Shown: positions 35,983 to 45,450 of the stretch, piece by piece
Layout: each line of letters opens with the position of its first letter
Numbering within the stretch: position 1 is the first letter of the stretch
From: Stutzerimonas stutzeri
GTDB taxonomy: Bacteria > Pseudomonadota > Gammaproteobacteria > Pseudomonadales > Pseudomonadaceae
Assembly: GCF_024448985.1 (NCBI RefSeq)
Contig: NZ_JAMOII010000013.1
Location: 34,833-98,832, forward strand
DNA: 64,000 bases
Reading direction: 5' to 3'
Program-made: the position numbers and the translations under genes
The notes under the pieces: model-generated
The model's input: the letters and a program-made list of their open reading frames with translations, nothing else
Told to the model about the DNA's origin: nothing
Database searches by the model: none

Positions 35983-36027
35983 AGCTGGAAGCTGGAAGCT
36001 GGAAGCTGGAAGCTGGAAGCTGGAAGC
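35983..36027. repeat. Heptamer tandem array (AGCTGGA)
   Basis: Six full copies and a partial seventh of AGCTGGA follow the SDR stop by about five bases. About 30 bases later, 36052-36085, the opposite-strand motif appears (GCTTCAAGCTTAAGG, then CTTTAAGCTTCCAGCTTTC), followed by a T-rich run. The two parts can pair and could end both the SDR and the DUF481 transcripts. A second array with the same unit is at 51985. Confidence 0.85.
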
Positions 36028-36089
36028 AACCATGCTCCCGAGACCGAGCTCTGCTTCAAGCTTAAGGCTTTAAGCTTCCAGCTTTCTTT

Positions 36090-37094
36090 TTACCAACCCA
36101 CCCCGAAGCCGATGCTGTAGCGCGTTTCATCCATTTCGCTTTCTGCGCCGCTGACGATGTCCTTTTCAGCCTTCATGTTCAGCGATGCCCAGTCGGTGAC
36201 CTTGTAGCGCAGACCTACCTCGGCATCGAGTTCGTAATCGGCGACATTTTCCAGCGGCTTGCCGATTTCGCCATTGCTGAACAGTTCGAATGTCTTGCCG
36301 ATCAGATAACGATTGTACTTCCACTTCATTGCCAGCGAATAGAAGTCCTCTTTCTCCCCATCGGCAAATTCGTAGTCACTGCGGTTGACCAGCGAAGCCA
36401 GGGAGAAAGCGCCCAGCTCGTTGTCCCAGAACTGGTAACCCGGACCGGTACCCAGCGTGCGCTGACGGCGGACGTCTTCAACCTTGTCGCGCTTGTATTC
36501 GAAGCGTCCTTGCCAGAACCAATGCTCGTCGATGAATCGATCCAGCGCGTATTCGGCATCCCAGTTATCTGTCGCGGTAACGCCGTCGCGGTATTCGCGG
36601 TTGTAATTGGCCGTTCCGTTATGCCGCCAGAGACCGTGACGTGCCGATGTATCGAAGGAAACGTCGTAGTCGTCCGTATCGGTTTCCGCGCGTTTGTAGT
36701 CCAGCGCCACGTCAATATTGCCTTTCCAGGTCAGGTCATGGATCAGCGGTTTCGGATGGATGATCTGGGTGATATTGGCCAGCGGAACCGTACGCGGCAC
36801 ACCACCGTTGCTCAAGGTGACTTTGCCGTCGTCTGCAGCCTGGAGCGACTTGGCCACTTCGCCAGTCACATCGTCCTGCTTGATCAGCAACTGCTGATTG
36901 CTTTCCAGCGTTGCGACCTGACTCCACTGCACTGGAATCGAGCCGCCGTAGTCGGTCTCGATCAGCAACTTACCGCCATCCATCACACTGATCTTGCCGG
37001 TCAGACGATCACCGTTCTTCAACCATACGGTATCGGCGAACAAAGGCAGGGAAAGTACGGAAAGCGACACGCAAAGCAGGGTTCTAGAGAGCAT
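36090..37094 (-). CDS. DUF481 outer-membrane protein
   Basis: This 334-residue protein has a signal peptide (MLSRTLLCVSLSVLSLPLFA), an N-terminal domain of about 100 residues (DTVWLKNGDRLTGKISVMDG) and a C-terminal DUF481 beta-barrel region rich in aromatic, alternating segments ending in tryptophan (FGVGW). It is probably an outer-membrane porin-like protein of unknown function. Its 3' end faces the SDR gene across the AGCTGGA repeat. It diverges from atl. Confidence 0.85.
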   Translation of the reverse strand: MLSRTLLCVSLSVLSLPLFADTVWLKNGDRLTGKISVMDGGKLLIETDYGGSIPVQWSQVATLESNQQLLIKQDDVTGEVAKSLQAADDGKVTLSNGGVPRTVPLANITQIIHPKPLIHDLTWKGNIDVALDYKRAETDTDDYDVSFDTSARHGLWRHNGTANYNREYRDGVTATDNWDAEYALDRFIDEHWFWQGRFEYKRDKVEDVRRQRTLGTGPGYQFWDNELGAFSLASLVNRSDYEFADGEKEDFYSLAMKWKYNRYLIGKTFELFSNGEIGKPLENVADYELDAEVGLRYKVTDWASLNMKAEKDIVSGAESEMDETRYSIGFGVGW

Positions 37095-37236
37095 AGATGA
37101 CTGAAATTCTGGACAGATGCGGTTAAAAGGCAGGCATTATCCCTATGCTTTTGGTCACAGCAAGCACTGACCGCTGAACGGGAAACGAGTTCAGCGCCGC
37201 CCAACCCGGTCACGGCTCACGAAGGAAGCATTCCGC

Positions 37237-37596
37237 ATGATTGACCAGCCGCCTTTATTACCTCCCGGTGCGGACGCCGAAGCGCGCCGCGCCGCCGTTT
37301 ACCTCGTCATGGCCCAGATCCCGTCGGGCAAGGTGGTGAGCTATGGCGAGGTGGCCGCCATGGCCGGACTCGGTCGTGCAGCGCGCTGGGTTGGCCGGCT
37401 AATGTCGCAACTACCGGATGGCACAAGCCTGCCCTGGCACAGAGTGATCGGCGCCGGCGGTCGGCTCAGCCTGCCAGCAGGCAGCGCCGCGGGGCATGAA
37501 CAACGCATGCGGTTACGCGCCGAGGGCGTGACTATCATCAATGACCGGATCGACATACGTCGGCACGGCTGGCATTCGTCTGAGCACAGCGGGTAG
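37237..37596 (+). CDS. atl: Alkyltransferase-like protein
   Basis: This 119-residue protein is of the O6-alkylguanine-DNA alkyltransferase fold, but the active-site PCHR motif is PWHR (66-69), with W67 in place of the catalytic cysteine. Such proteins bind O6-alkylguanine in DNA and mark it for nucleotide-excision repair without removing the alkyl group. The helix-turn-helix region (SYGEVAAMAGLGRAARWVG) with the DNA-flipping arginine is kept. It lies just upstream of ampG in the same direction. Confidence 0.93.
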   Translation: MIDQPPLLPPGADAEARRAAVYLVMAQIPSGKVVSYGEVAAMAGLGRAARWVGRLMSQLPDGTSLPWHRVIGAGGRLSLPAGSAAGHEQRMRLRAEGVTIINDRIDIRRHGWHSSEHSG

Positions 37597-37630
37597 AGTG
37601 CGCGCTTCATGATTTGTGTCCGTCCCGTCT

Positions 37631-39331
37631 ATGTCCCGTGAAACATGGCGCGCCGCGCTCGCCGCCTATGCCAGCCCCGCTTCGCTGACCCTACTGGTGC
37701 TCGGCTTTGCCGCAGGCCTGCCTGCGATACTGGTGTTTTCCACGCTTTCGGTATGGCTGCGGGAAGCAGGCGTATCGCGCGAAACCATTGGCTTTGCCAG
37801 CTGGATCAGCCTGGCGTACGCATTCAAATGGGTCTGGTCGCCGATGCTCGACCAGTGGCGTCTGCCCTGGATCGGCGCGCTGGGACGCCGCCGCTCCTGG
37901 CTGGTTCTGTCACAGGCAGTAATCGCCATTGGGCTAATCGGCATGGCCCTGTGCAATCCCCAGTACAACCTGACCATGTTGATCGCCCTGGCTGTCGCTG
38001 TGGCGTTCGCCTCGGCCACCCAGGACATCGCCATCGACGCCTACCGCTTGGAGATCGCCGAAGACAAGCTGCAGGCGACGCTGGCGGCGAGCTATATGAC
38101 CGGTTACCGCATCGCCATGCTACTGGCCAGCGCCGGCGCGCTATTTCTCGCCGAATGGCTCGGCTCGACCAATCTGGAGTACAGCCAGAGCGCCTGGGCC
38201 ACGACTTATATCGCCTTCGCTCTGCTAATCATTCCGGGGCTGATCACCAGCCTGCTAATTCCAGAGCCGGAGGGCGCCGCGCCGCTGCCCAACGAGCCTT
38301 CGAAGTACAGTTTCAACCATCAGCTGGCGGGCGTCGGCCTGCTATTGGTACTGCTGATATCCGTACCGGCGATGATAAATGCACTGATCGCACAGGCCTG
38401 GCCGCGCGCGACCCTGTATCTGCTGTTCATTATCGGCTCAATGTCTCCATGGGGGCGCACGCTGCTTGTACCGGTGCGACAGATGCTGCAACAGGCCGGT
38501 CAGCGCCAGCGCCCTGCGCGGTTCGACTTTGTACATCAGGCGGTATCGGTGATCGTGCTGATCATCCTGATGGTTTCGACCACCGGCATGTTCCAGTCCT
38601 ACTGGGGTGGCTACTGGCCACGCGGCACCATGTATCTACTGATCTGCTGGGGCTGCCTGTCCGGTCCCGGCCGCATCCTGATGGGACCGGTGCTGACGCC
38701 AATCACCGATTTCATCCTGCGCTATCGCTGGCAGGCATTGCTGCTGTTGGGGCTGATCGCTACATACCGGATGTCCGACACTGTCATGGGCGTCATGGCC
38801 AACGTGTTTTATATCGACCAAGGCTTCAGCAAGGATGAAATCGCCAGCGTCAGCAAGCTTTTCGGACTGATTATGACGCTGCTCGGAGCGGCTTTCGGCG
38901 GGCTGCTGATCGTGCGTTTCAGCATCCTGCCGATCCTGTTCATTGGCGGTGTCGCATCAGCGGCCACCAACCTCATGTTCATGCTGTTGGTGGAGATGGG
39001 CGCCAACCTGAACATGCTGATCGTCACCATCTCTTGCGACAACTTCAGTGGCGGCCTGGCCTCCACGGCGTTCGTCGCTTATCTGTCGAGCCTCACCAAT
39101 CTGAAGTTTTCGGCGACGCAGTATGCGCTGCTGAGCTCGTTGATGCTGTTGTTGCCCCGCCTATTGGGCGGCTATTCAGGGGTCATGGTGGAGCATCTTG
39201 GCTACAGCGACTTCTTTCTTGTCACGGCACTGCTCGGCGTACCTACCCTAGTGCTGATTGCCTGGCAGTGGTTACGAACCCGTCGGCCACCGGAAGCTGC
39301 CGAACCCGTCCCGTCTACAGAGCGAAGCTGA
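37631..39331 (+). CDS. ampG: Muropeptide permease AmpG
   Basis: AmpG imports anhydro-muropeptides released by cell-wall turnover, feeding recycling and AmpR-controlled beta-lactamase induction. This 566-residue major-facilitator protein has about 14 hydrophobic segments and the family start YASPASLTLLVLGFAAGLPA followed by FSTLSVWLREAGV. The ATG at 37631 gives the family N-terminus; a GTG at 37616 adds five residues. Neither has a strong ribosome site. The order atl-ampG-mscS-yajQ follows the Pseudomonas map as I recall it. Confidence 0.9.
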   Translation: MSRETWRAALAAYASPASLTLLVLGFAAGLPAILVFSTLSVWLREAGVSRETIGFASWISLAYAFKWVWSPMLDQWRLPWIGALGRRRSWLVLSQAVIAIGLIGMALCNPQYNLTMLIALAVAVAFASATQDIAIDAYRLEIAEDKLQATLAASYMTGYRIAMLLASAGALFLAEWLGSTNLEYSQSAWATTYIAFALLIIPGLITSLLIPEPEGAAPLPNEPSKYSFNHQLAGVGLLLVLLISVPAMINALIAQAWPRATLYLLFIIGSMSPWGRTLLVPVRQMLQQAGQRQRPARFDFVHQAVSVIVLIILMVSTTGMFQSYWGGYWPRGTMYLLICWGCLSGPGRILMGPVLTPITDFILRYRWQALLLLGLIATYRMSDTVMGVMANVFYIDQGFSKDEIASVSKLFGLIMTLLGAAFGGLLIVRFSILPILFIGGVASAATNLMFMLLVEMGANLNMLIVTISCDNFSGGLASTAFVAYLSSLTNLKFSATQYALLSSLMLLLPRLLGGYSGVMVEHLGYSDFFLVTALLGVPTLVLIAWQWLRTRRPPEAAEPVPSTERS

Positions 39332-39332
39332 A

Positions 39333-39366
39333 AAAAGCGAAGCCGGCAATCACCGGCTTCGCTTTT
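39333..39366. terminator. Bidirectional terminator between ampG and mscS
   Basis: AAAAGCGAAGCCGG and CCGGCTTCGCTTTT form a 14-base perfect stem with a six-base loop. The A and T ends serve both converging genes. Confidence 0.9.
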
Positions 39367-39375
39367 GCCCGAACC

Positions 39376-40200
39376 TTAGCTCTGGACCAGATGCATCACG
39401 CGCTGTGGGTACGGGATACCGATGCCCGCCTCGTCGAAGCGCTCTTTCAGCAGCTCAGTGAAACCGAAAGTCACCGGCCAGAAGTCGCCGGTCGCTACCC
39501 AAACCCGCAGCGACAGATTGACGGAGCTATCGCCCAGCCCTGTCACGAAGACCGCTGGCGCTGGATCGCGCAGTACGCGCTCGTCCTCTGCAATCTCCAA
39601 CAGGATCTTGCGCGCCAGCTTGATGTCCGCGCTGTAGTCGATGCCAACGTTGATATCGGCACGACGCCGCGGCTCGCGAGAATAATTGGTGATGTGACCG
39701 TTGGAAAGGCTGCCGTTGGGCACCACGATGGTCTTGTTGTCGCCCGATTTAAGAATCGTGTGGAAGATCTGGATCGAATGCACGGTGCCAGCCACACCCT
39801 GAGCCTCGATCCACTCGCTGACTCGAAACGGACGGAACAGCAGGATCAATACCCCACCTGCAAAGTTCGCGAGACTGCCCTGCAGTGCCAGACCGATGGC
39901 CAAACCAGCCGCGCCGATCATGGCAATGAAGGAGGTGGTTTCCACCCCGATCATCGACGCCACGCTGACCAATAGCAGCACCTTCAGCACGATGCCCAAC
40001 AGGCTCTCGATAAAGCCGTGCAGTGAAAGGTCTACCTGGCGTCGCTGTAGCAGGCCGCCAAGATTGCTGACGAGTTTGTTGATCAGCCACCAGCCAATCA
40101 GGAAAGTTGCCAGCGCCAGCAATAGCTGAGCACCGTATTGCAGGACGATCGGCAGCCAAGCCTCGGATAGATCGACCAGATAATCGACACTGAAATCCAT
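39376..40200 (-). CDS. Small-conductance mechanosensitive channel (MscS type)
   Basis: This 274-residue protein has the classical MscS layout: three transmembrane helices (about 20-45, 65-85, 90-115) and a soluble beta/alpha domain of about 150 residues. The pore helix shows the glycine/alanine pattern AAGLAIGLALQGSLANFAGG. The following segment (VSEWIEAQGVAGTVHSIQIF, VPNGSLSNG) matches the family core. It opens under membrane tension to release solutes in osmotic downshock. Confidence 0.92.
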   Translation of the reverse strand: MDFSVDYLVDLSEAWLPIVLQYGAQLLLALATFLIGWWLINKLVSNLGGLLQRRQVDLSLHGFIESLLGIVLKVLLLVSVASMIGVETTSFIAMIGAAGLAIGLALQGSLANFAGGVLILLFRPFRVSEWIEAQGVAGTVHSIQIFHTILKSGDNKTIVVPNGSLSNGHITNYSREPRRRADINVGIDYSADIKLARKILLEIAEDERVLRDPAPAVFVTGLGDSSVNLSLRVWVATGDFWPVTFGFTELLKERFDEAGIGIPYPQRVMHLVQS

Positions 40201-40284
40201 CAGTGGAAAACTCCTCAGGGAAACCGAGCGTGCCGTCAGACGGCCGCTCGGCTAAAGCGGAAGGCATCAACGATGCCCGGGGCA

Positions 40285-40764
40285 TCAGTCGCGGAAGTTG
40301 TTGAACTGCAATGGCATGCCAAAATCCTTGGCCCGCAGCAGGGCGATGGCCTCCTGCAGATCATCGCGTTTCTTGCCGGTCACCCGAACCTGCTCGCCCT
40401 GAATGGCCGCCTGCACCTTGAGCTTGGCATCTTTGATATGGGCGACGATTTTCTTCGCCAGCTCCTTGTCGATGCCTTCGCGCAGCACCACGTCCTGCTT
40501 GACCGACTTGCCGGATGGGTACGGATCCTTGAACTCCAGGCACTGAATATCGATCTTGCGCTTGACCAGGCTCAGCTTGAGGATCTCCAGCATCTGCTCC
40601 AATTGGAAGTCAGCATCGGCGGTCAGATGGACCGTCAGCTCCTTGAACTCGAAGGTACCTTTACCGCGCAGATCGTAACGCCGGTCCAGTTCCTTGAGCG
40701 CATTGTCGACGGCGTTAGTAACTTCGTGTTTGTCCAGTTCGGACACCACGTCGAACGAAGGCAT
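40285..40764 (-). CDS. yajQ: YajQ family nucleotide-binding protein
   Basis: YajQ-like proteins (DUF520) bind nucleotides; in Xanthomonas and Pseudomonas a member binds cyclic di-GMP and acts with a regulator. The 159-residue protein starts [20 protein letters not shown], the family signature, and has the two-domain ferredoxin-like layout. The ATG at 40764 follows GGAGG with a good spacer; the open frame extends upstream to 40839 without one. The neighbouring gene encodes a degenerate GGDEF regulator, so a link to cyclic di-GMP is possible. Confidence 0.93.
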   Translation of the reverse strand: MPSFDVVSELDKHEVTNAVDNALKELDRRYDLRGKGTFEFKELTVHLTADADFQLEQMLEILKLSLVKRKIDIQCLEFKDPYPSGKSVKQDVVLREGIDKELAKKIVAHIKDAKLKVQAAIQGEQVRVTGKKRDDLQEAIALLRAKDFGMPLQFNNFRD

Positions 40765-40909
40765 GGCCTTTCCTCCTATAAAAAGGGCGCTGCGGTGTGA
40801 CCCAGCGCGCTTAGCTTGACGATTCAAATGCGCGATCATTATAACGGTTCAGGCCAATAACGCCCGGCCACCGGCCTGTTACGGCAACCCTTCTTAACCG
40901 AGCGCATGA

Positions 40910-41875
40910 ATGCCCAACCCCCAACTCAGCATCCTGGTGGTCGACGACGCCAAGTTTTCAAGCGTGATGATCGGCCGCGCCCTGTCCAAGGCCGGGTACG
41001 AGGACATTCGCTTCGCCAATAGCGCCAGTGCTGCACTGGAACTCATTGAGCAACGCCCGGCGAATGTTCTGCTCGCCGATTGGCTGATGCCCGAAATGGA
41101 CGGGTTGGAACTGACCACCCAGGTGCGTCAGCAGGACGAAATGTCCCATCACTACACCTATATCATTCTACTGACCGGGCGGGACGGCCAGGACGTGCTG
41201 AGCAAGGCATTCGATCATGGCGTGGATGATTTCATCGGCAAGTCGGTGATGAACGAGCAGTTGGTACCTCGGGTATATGCCGCCGACCGGCTTTGTGGCT
41301 CGCTGCAACGGCTGATGCGGGAAAACCGTCTACTGACCGAGAACATCGCCAGCCTGGAAAATCGCAACTTGATCGACCCGATTACCGGGCTGGGCAACAT
41401 GCGCCATCTTCGTCAGCGGCTCGGCGACAGCCTGAGCCATATCGAGAGCCGTGGCGGCGCGTTGTGCTACCTGGTGATCGGTCTGCCGGAACTCCTCGGT
41501 CAGCGAGAGCGCTACGGCGAGCTTCTTCATCACGAGCTGCTCAGAGGTGTGGCACGGCGACTGGGGCAACTTGTACGGCCGCTGGACACGCTGACCCGCC
41601 TGGATGATCACCACTTCGGCCTGCTCGCCCTGGTCGACGACTTACGCGGCTGCTCGCCGAGCAGCTTCAAACGTTTGCACGAAGGGCTCAACCTCAAAGC
41701 GTTCAAGACCAGCGAAGGGTTCATTTCGATCAAGGCCGGCATCGGTCTGGTCAGCCTCGATGCGAGTGCCCTGCCGGTCGAGCCCCAGACGCTGATCGAA
41801 AGCGCCGCCGCTCTGCTGCCCGACGCGTACACCACAGGACGTATCGTGCCCCTGCGTTACCGGCAGCCAGCCTGA
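40910..41875 (+). CDS. Response regulator with degenerate GGDEF domain
   Basis: This 321-residue protein has an N-terminal receiver domain (about 5-125) with the phospho-acceptor D57 (LLADW), the acidic pair D12/D13 and K111. A GGDEF-like domain follows (about 155-315), but its active-site loop reads LDDHHF (231-236) in place of GGDEF. It is therefore not a cyclase and may bind a nucleotide or a partner instead. Its stop overlaps the panE start by one base, and a sensor kinase follows panE, giving a probable operon and cognate pair. Confidence 0.85.
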   Translation: MPNPQLSILVVDDAKFSSVMIGRALSKAGYEDIRFANSASAALELIEQRPANVLLADWLMPEMDGLELTTQVRQQDEMSHHYTYIILLTGRDGQDVLSKAFDHGVDDFIGKSVMNEQLVPRVYAADRLCGSLQRLMRENRLLTENIASLENRNLIDPITGLGNMRHLRQRLGDSLSHIESRGGALCYLVIGLPELLGQRERYGELLHHELLRGVARRLGQLVRPLDTLTRLDDHHFGLLALVDDLRGCSPSSFKRLHEGLNLKAFKTSEGFISIKAGIGLVSLDASALPVEPQTLIESAAALLPDAYTTGRIVPLRYRQPA

Positions 41876-42792
41876 TGAACGACACCTGGCATGTTCTGGG
41901 CGCTGGTAGCCTCGGCGGGCTCTGGGCGACGCGCCTTTTCCGTGCCGGCGTACCGGTGCAAATCATCCTGCGCAACCCGCAACGCCTCGCTGATTACCGA
42001 GCCGCGGGTGGCCTGAGCCTGACCGAGGCCGGCGTCACCGCTGTCTATCCGGTACCCGTAGAGTTACCCGATGCAGCTACACCGATAAACCGGCTACTGG
42101 TTGCCTGCAAGGCATACGATGCGCAAGACGCAATCGCCGAGGTGGCACCGCGTCTGGTCAAGGGATCGCACATTCTTCTGTTGCAGAACGGCCTGGGCAG
42201 TCAGCAGGCCATTGCGGCACGTTGGCCCGGCAGCCGCTGCATATTCGTTTCAAGTACCGAGGGCGCCTATCGTCAGGCTGACTTCCGAATCGTCCATGCC
42301 GGTCAGGGGCAGAACTGGCTGGGCGAACCCGGCCATCGCAACCAGCCATCCTGGCTCGCCGATCTGGTCACCGCCGGCATTCCGCACGGCTGGACGGAAG
42401 ACATCATGGGCAAACTCTGGCGCAAGTTGGCGATCAACTGCGCCATCAATCCCCTGACCGTCCTGAATGATTGCCGCAACGGCGAGTTGCGCGCGTTCCC
42501 CGAGCAGCTCCACCGACTCTGCAACGAACTTGCGGAAGTGCTCAAGGCCACCAATCAGCGTGATGCGGCTCGTGGACTGGAAGACGAAGTGCTCTCGATC
42601 ATCGAGGCAACGGCCAACAACTATTCGTCGATGCACCAAGATGTACGAAACGGACGCCGGACCGAAGTCAGCTTCCTGCTCGGTCAGGCGTGCCGGACCG
42701 CCGAGCAGCACGATCTGCACGTGCCGGCGCTGTTCAGCCTGCAGCAACAGCTCCAGGCATTCCTGCACGCTCGCAGATTGCCCGCGGACTGA
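41875..42792 (+). CDS. panE: 2-dehydropantoate 2-reductase
   Basis: PanE reduces ketopantoate to pantoate with NADPH in pantothenate/CoA synthesis. The 305-residue protein has the Rossmann motif LGAGSLGG (8-15), the conserved lysine in VACKAYD, and the C-terminal helical domain with GKLWRKLAINCAINPLT, including the catalytic lysine region. The ATG at 41875 overlaps the preceding stop codon (TGATG), indicating translational coupling. Confidence 0.92.
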   Translation: MNDTWHVLGAGSLGGLWATRLFRAGVPVQIILRNPQRLADYRAAGGLSLTEAGVTAVYPVPVELPDAATPINRLLVACKAYDAQDAIAEVAPRLVKGSHILLLQNGLGSQQAIAARWPGSRCIFVSSTEGAYRQADFRIVHAGQGQNWLGEPGHRNQPSWLADLVTAGIPHGWTEDIMGKLWRKLAINCAINPLTVLNDCRNGELRAFPEQLHRLCNELAEVLKATNQRDAARGLEDEVLSIIEATANNYSSMHQDVRNGRRTEVSFLLGQACRTAEQHDLHVPALFSLQQQLQAFLHARRLPAD

Positions 42793-42825
42793 GGCACCGC
42801 TACCCTGCTGAAACACCCTTAGCCA

Positions 42826-44838
42826 GTGCCTGCCATGACCCTGCGCCAGCGCCTTGAAAATCTCCCGGTCGGCCGCAAGCTGCTGATCGCCCTGCTCGTA
42901 CTGCTTGCCGCAGTGCTGCTGGTATCGAATCTCGTCTTCATCAGCGCGGCCTACTGGATCTCCCGCCAGAGCGTCGCGCCGCAGGCCATGCATACCCTTG
43001 GGGCGCTGTTCGCTACGCCCGAGTTGAGTAACCGCGCCCTGGCATCCGAAGCGGCAGCCGACGGGCTCCTGCAGAAGCTGAACGATTATGCCCCGCTGCG
43101 CGCAGCGGCGATCTACGACAGCGAAGGCCAGAGCCTGGCACAGCTGTATCACGGCGATTCGCTGGGCCTGCCGCAGCAGGTAAGCGAGCTACCCGCATGG
43201 CAAAAGACTGAGATGCGCGCCAATTTACTGGTGGAACTACCGCAAGCCGAAGGGCCTCCGGGCCACCTGCTGATCGTGGCCAGTAGCGAATTGCCCGGGG
43301 CCTTCTACACCGGAACCCTGACCGCCAGCGTCGCCATTCTTCTGACCAGCCTGCTGCTTTGGATACTGGTCGCCCGGCAGATCCGGCAGATGATCACCCG
43401 CCCGATCCATGACCTCGAGGCCCTGTCCCGCCAGGTCACGCGCGAAGAAAACTATTCGCTTCGCGCAACACCGAGGAACCGCGACGAAATCGGACATCTG
43501 GCCGATGCCTTCAACACCATGCTGTCGCGCATGGAGGCACGCGAACAACAGCTCAAGCGCGCCCGCGACGATGCCCAGGACGCCTTCGACCATGCCCAGG
43601 GGCTGGCAGAGGAAACCCGGCACACCAACCGCAAGCTGGAACTGGAGGTACAGGTTCGCAGCAAGATCGAGAAGAAGCTCACCGGATTCCAGAGCTACCT
43701 GAACAGCATCATCGACTCGATGCCATCGGTGCTCATCGCCCTGGACGAGCAGCTCTACGTGACCCAATGGAACCAGCAGGCCAGCGAGCTCTCGGGTACC
43801 TCAATCGACGATGCGCTGAACCAGCCCGTGTTCATCGCCTTCGAACCGCTAAGGCCCTTCCTGACCGAGATTCGCCGAGCATCCGAACGGCATCAGGTGG
43901 AAAAGATCGAGCGCGTCACCTGGGCCTTCGACGACGAGCCCCGACATTACGCGCTGACGCTCTACCCCTTGATGGGCGGCGGTGGCGTAGTCATTCGCAT
44001 CGACGACATCACCGAACGCATCAACATGGAAGAGATCATGGTGCAATCGGAAAAGATGCTTTCGGTGGGCGGTCTCGCCGCAGGCATGGCACATGAGATC
44101 AACAACCCCCTCGGGGCGATCCTGCATAACGCACAGAACATCCGTCGACGTCTGTCACCGGACCTGGAGCGAAACCGCGAAGCGGCCGACGACACCGGCG
44201 TTCGACTGGAAGCGGTGAATCAATACCTGCAACGGCGAGAAATCCCGCAGCTGCTCGACGGCATCCAGCAGGCCGGCTCGCGCGCGGCCAAGATCGTCAG
44301 CCACATGCTGAGCTTCAGCCGCATGAGCAACCGGCAACTGGCCGAATGCCAACTGCCCACACTGATCGATCAGGCGCTGGAGATCGCCGGTAACGACTTC
44401 GCGCTGATGGAGGGCTTCGACTTTCGCTCGCTGGAAATTATCCGCGACTTCGATCCACAAGTGGACCGAGTCCCCTGCATCGGCAACGAGCTGGAACAGG
44501 TGCTGCTGAATCTTCTGAAAAACGCGGCCCAGGCCATCCACCAGAAACCGGAGCGAGGCCGTGGGCAGATCACGTTGCGGACGCGCCTGAACCCGCCATG
44601 GGCTGAAATTCATGTGGAAGACAACGGCGGTGGCATCCCCGAACACATCCGCAAGCGAATCTTCGAACCCTTTTTCACCACCAAAGAGGTGGGCCAGGGA
44701 ACCGGGTTGGGTCTTTCCGTTTCGTATTTCATCATCACCAACAATCACAAGGGCCAGATGGAAGTGCAAAGCAAGCCGGACCAGGGAACGACCTTCACCC
44801 TGCGCCTGCCGCTACCATCCGCGTCCGACGCCAACTGA
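42826..44838 (+). CDS. Sensor histidine kinase (HAMP-PAS-HisKA-HATPase)
   Basis: This 670-residue membrane kinase has helices at about 20-45 and 165-185 flanking a periplasmic domain of about 120 residues, then HAMP, a coiled coil (about 235-285), a PAS domain (about 290-405) and the catalytic core. The H-box is GMAHEINNPLGAI with H423 as phospho-acceptor. N-box (NLLKNAAQAI), G1 (DNGGGIP), F (FEPFFTTK) and G2 (GTGLGLSV) motifs are present. The start may be GTG 42826 or ATG 42835. It is likely the partner of the receiver/GGDEF-like protein two genes upstream. Confidence 0.9.
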   Translation: MPAMTLRQRLENLPVGRKLLIALLVLLAAVLLVSNLVFISAAYWISRQSVAPQAMHTLGALFATPELSNRALASEAAADGLLQKLNDYAPLRAAAIYDSEGQSLAQLYHGDSLGLPQQVSELPAWQKTEMRANLLVELPQAEGPPGHLLIVASSELPGAFYTGTLTASVAILLTSLLLWILVARQIRQMITRPIHDLEALSRQVTREENYSLRATPRNRDEIGHLADAFNTMLSRMEAREQQLKRARDDAQDAFDHAQGLAEETRHTNRKLELEVQVRSKIEKKLTGFQSYLNSIIDSMPSVLIALDEQLYVTQWNQQASELSGTSIDDALNQPVFIAFEPLRPFLTEIRRASERHQVEKIERVTWAFDDEPRHYALTLYPLMGGGGVVIRIDDITERINMEEIMVQSEKMLSVGGLAAGMAHEINNPLGAILHNAQNIRRRLSPDLERNREAADDTGVRLEAVNQYLQRREIPQLLDGIQQAGSRAAKIVSHMLSFSRMSNRQLAECQLPTLIDQALEIAGNDFALMEGFDFRSLEIIRDFDPQVDRVPCIGNELEQVLLNLLKNAAQAIHQKPERGRGQITLRTRLNPPWAEIHVEDNGGGIPEHIRKRIFEPFFTTKEVGQGTGLGLSVSYFIITNNHKGQMEVQSKPDQGTTFTLRLPLPSASDAN

Positions 44839-44859
44839 AGCACCACCAGGAACCTACAG

Positions 44860-45450
44860 ATGGGCAATCGACTGTCAAAGATCTATACCCGCACCGGCGA
44901 TGCCGGAGAAACCGGCCTGGCCGATGGCCGCCGCGTCCCCAAGGATCACCCACGGGTCGAAGCCATGGGCGAAATCGATACGCTCAACAGTCAACTGGGC
45001 CTGTTGCTTGCCGAACTGGCCGAAGCACAGGCGCGCTGGCCGGATCTGGCTGAACTTATCGAGGTGCTGAGCCCTTGCCAGCACCGCCTGTTCGATCTGG
45101 GCGGCGAACTGGCGATGCCGGACTATCAAGCGCTGACCCCTACCGAGGTAGCGCGCCTGGAGGCGGCGATCGACCGCTGGAATGCGGAGCTCGGACCGCT
45201 GGAAGATTTCATCATGCCTGGCGGCACCCGGCTGATCGCGCTCGCGCATCTATGCCGCAGCATGGCTCGCACCAGCGAAAGGCGCTGCCAACAGCTCAAT
45301 GCCATCGAACCGCTACGTCCAGTCGGGCTGGCTTACCTCAATCGCCTGTCGGATCTGTTCTTCGTCGTGGCGCGCCTGATCGCACGTCGCCAGGGCTGTG
45401 CCGAAATCCTCTGGCAACCCGCCACCTGTCAGCGCCGATGCCTGAGTTAG
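44860..45450 (+). CDS. Cobalamin adenosyltransferase, PduO type
   Basis: This 196-residue enzyme transfers an adenosyl group from ATP to cob(I)alamin to make adenosylcobalamin. The N-terminal SKIYTRTGDAGETGLADGRR is the ATP-binding signature of PduO/CobA-like trimeric transferases. The bundle helices include FIMPGGT and RRCQQLNAIEPLRPVGLAYL, both conserved. It follows the kinase gene by 21 bases, and its 3' end overlaps the next gene by 13 bases. Confidence 0.93.
   Translation: MGNRLSKIYTRTGDAGETGLADGRRVPKDHPRVEAMGEIDTLNSQLGLLLAELAEAQARWPDLAELIEVLSPCQHRLFDLGGELAMPDYQALTPTEVARLEAAIDRWNAELGPLEDFIMPGGTRLIALAHLCRSMARTSERRCQQLNAIEPLRPVGLAYLNRLSDLFFVVARLIARRQGCAEILWQPATCQRRCLS

Noticed and set aside
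35983-36027. CRISPR-like repeat array
   Set aside because: The seven-base unit repeats without spacers, so it is a simple tandem repeat. The same holds for 51985-52033, and no cas genes are present.
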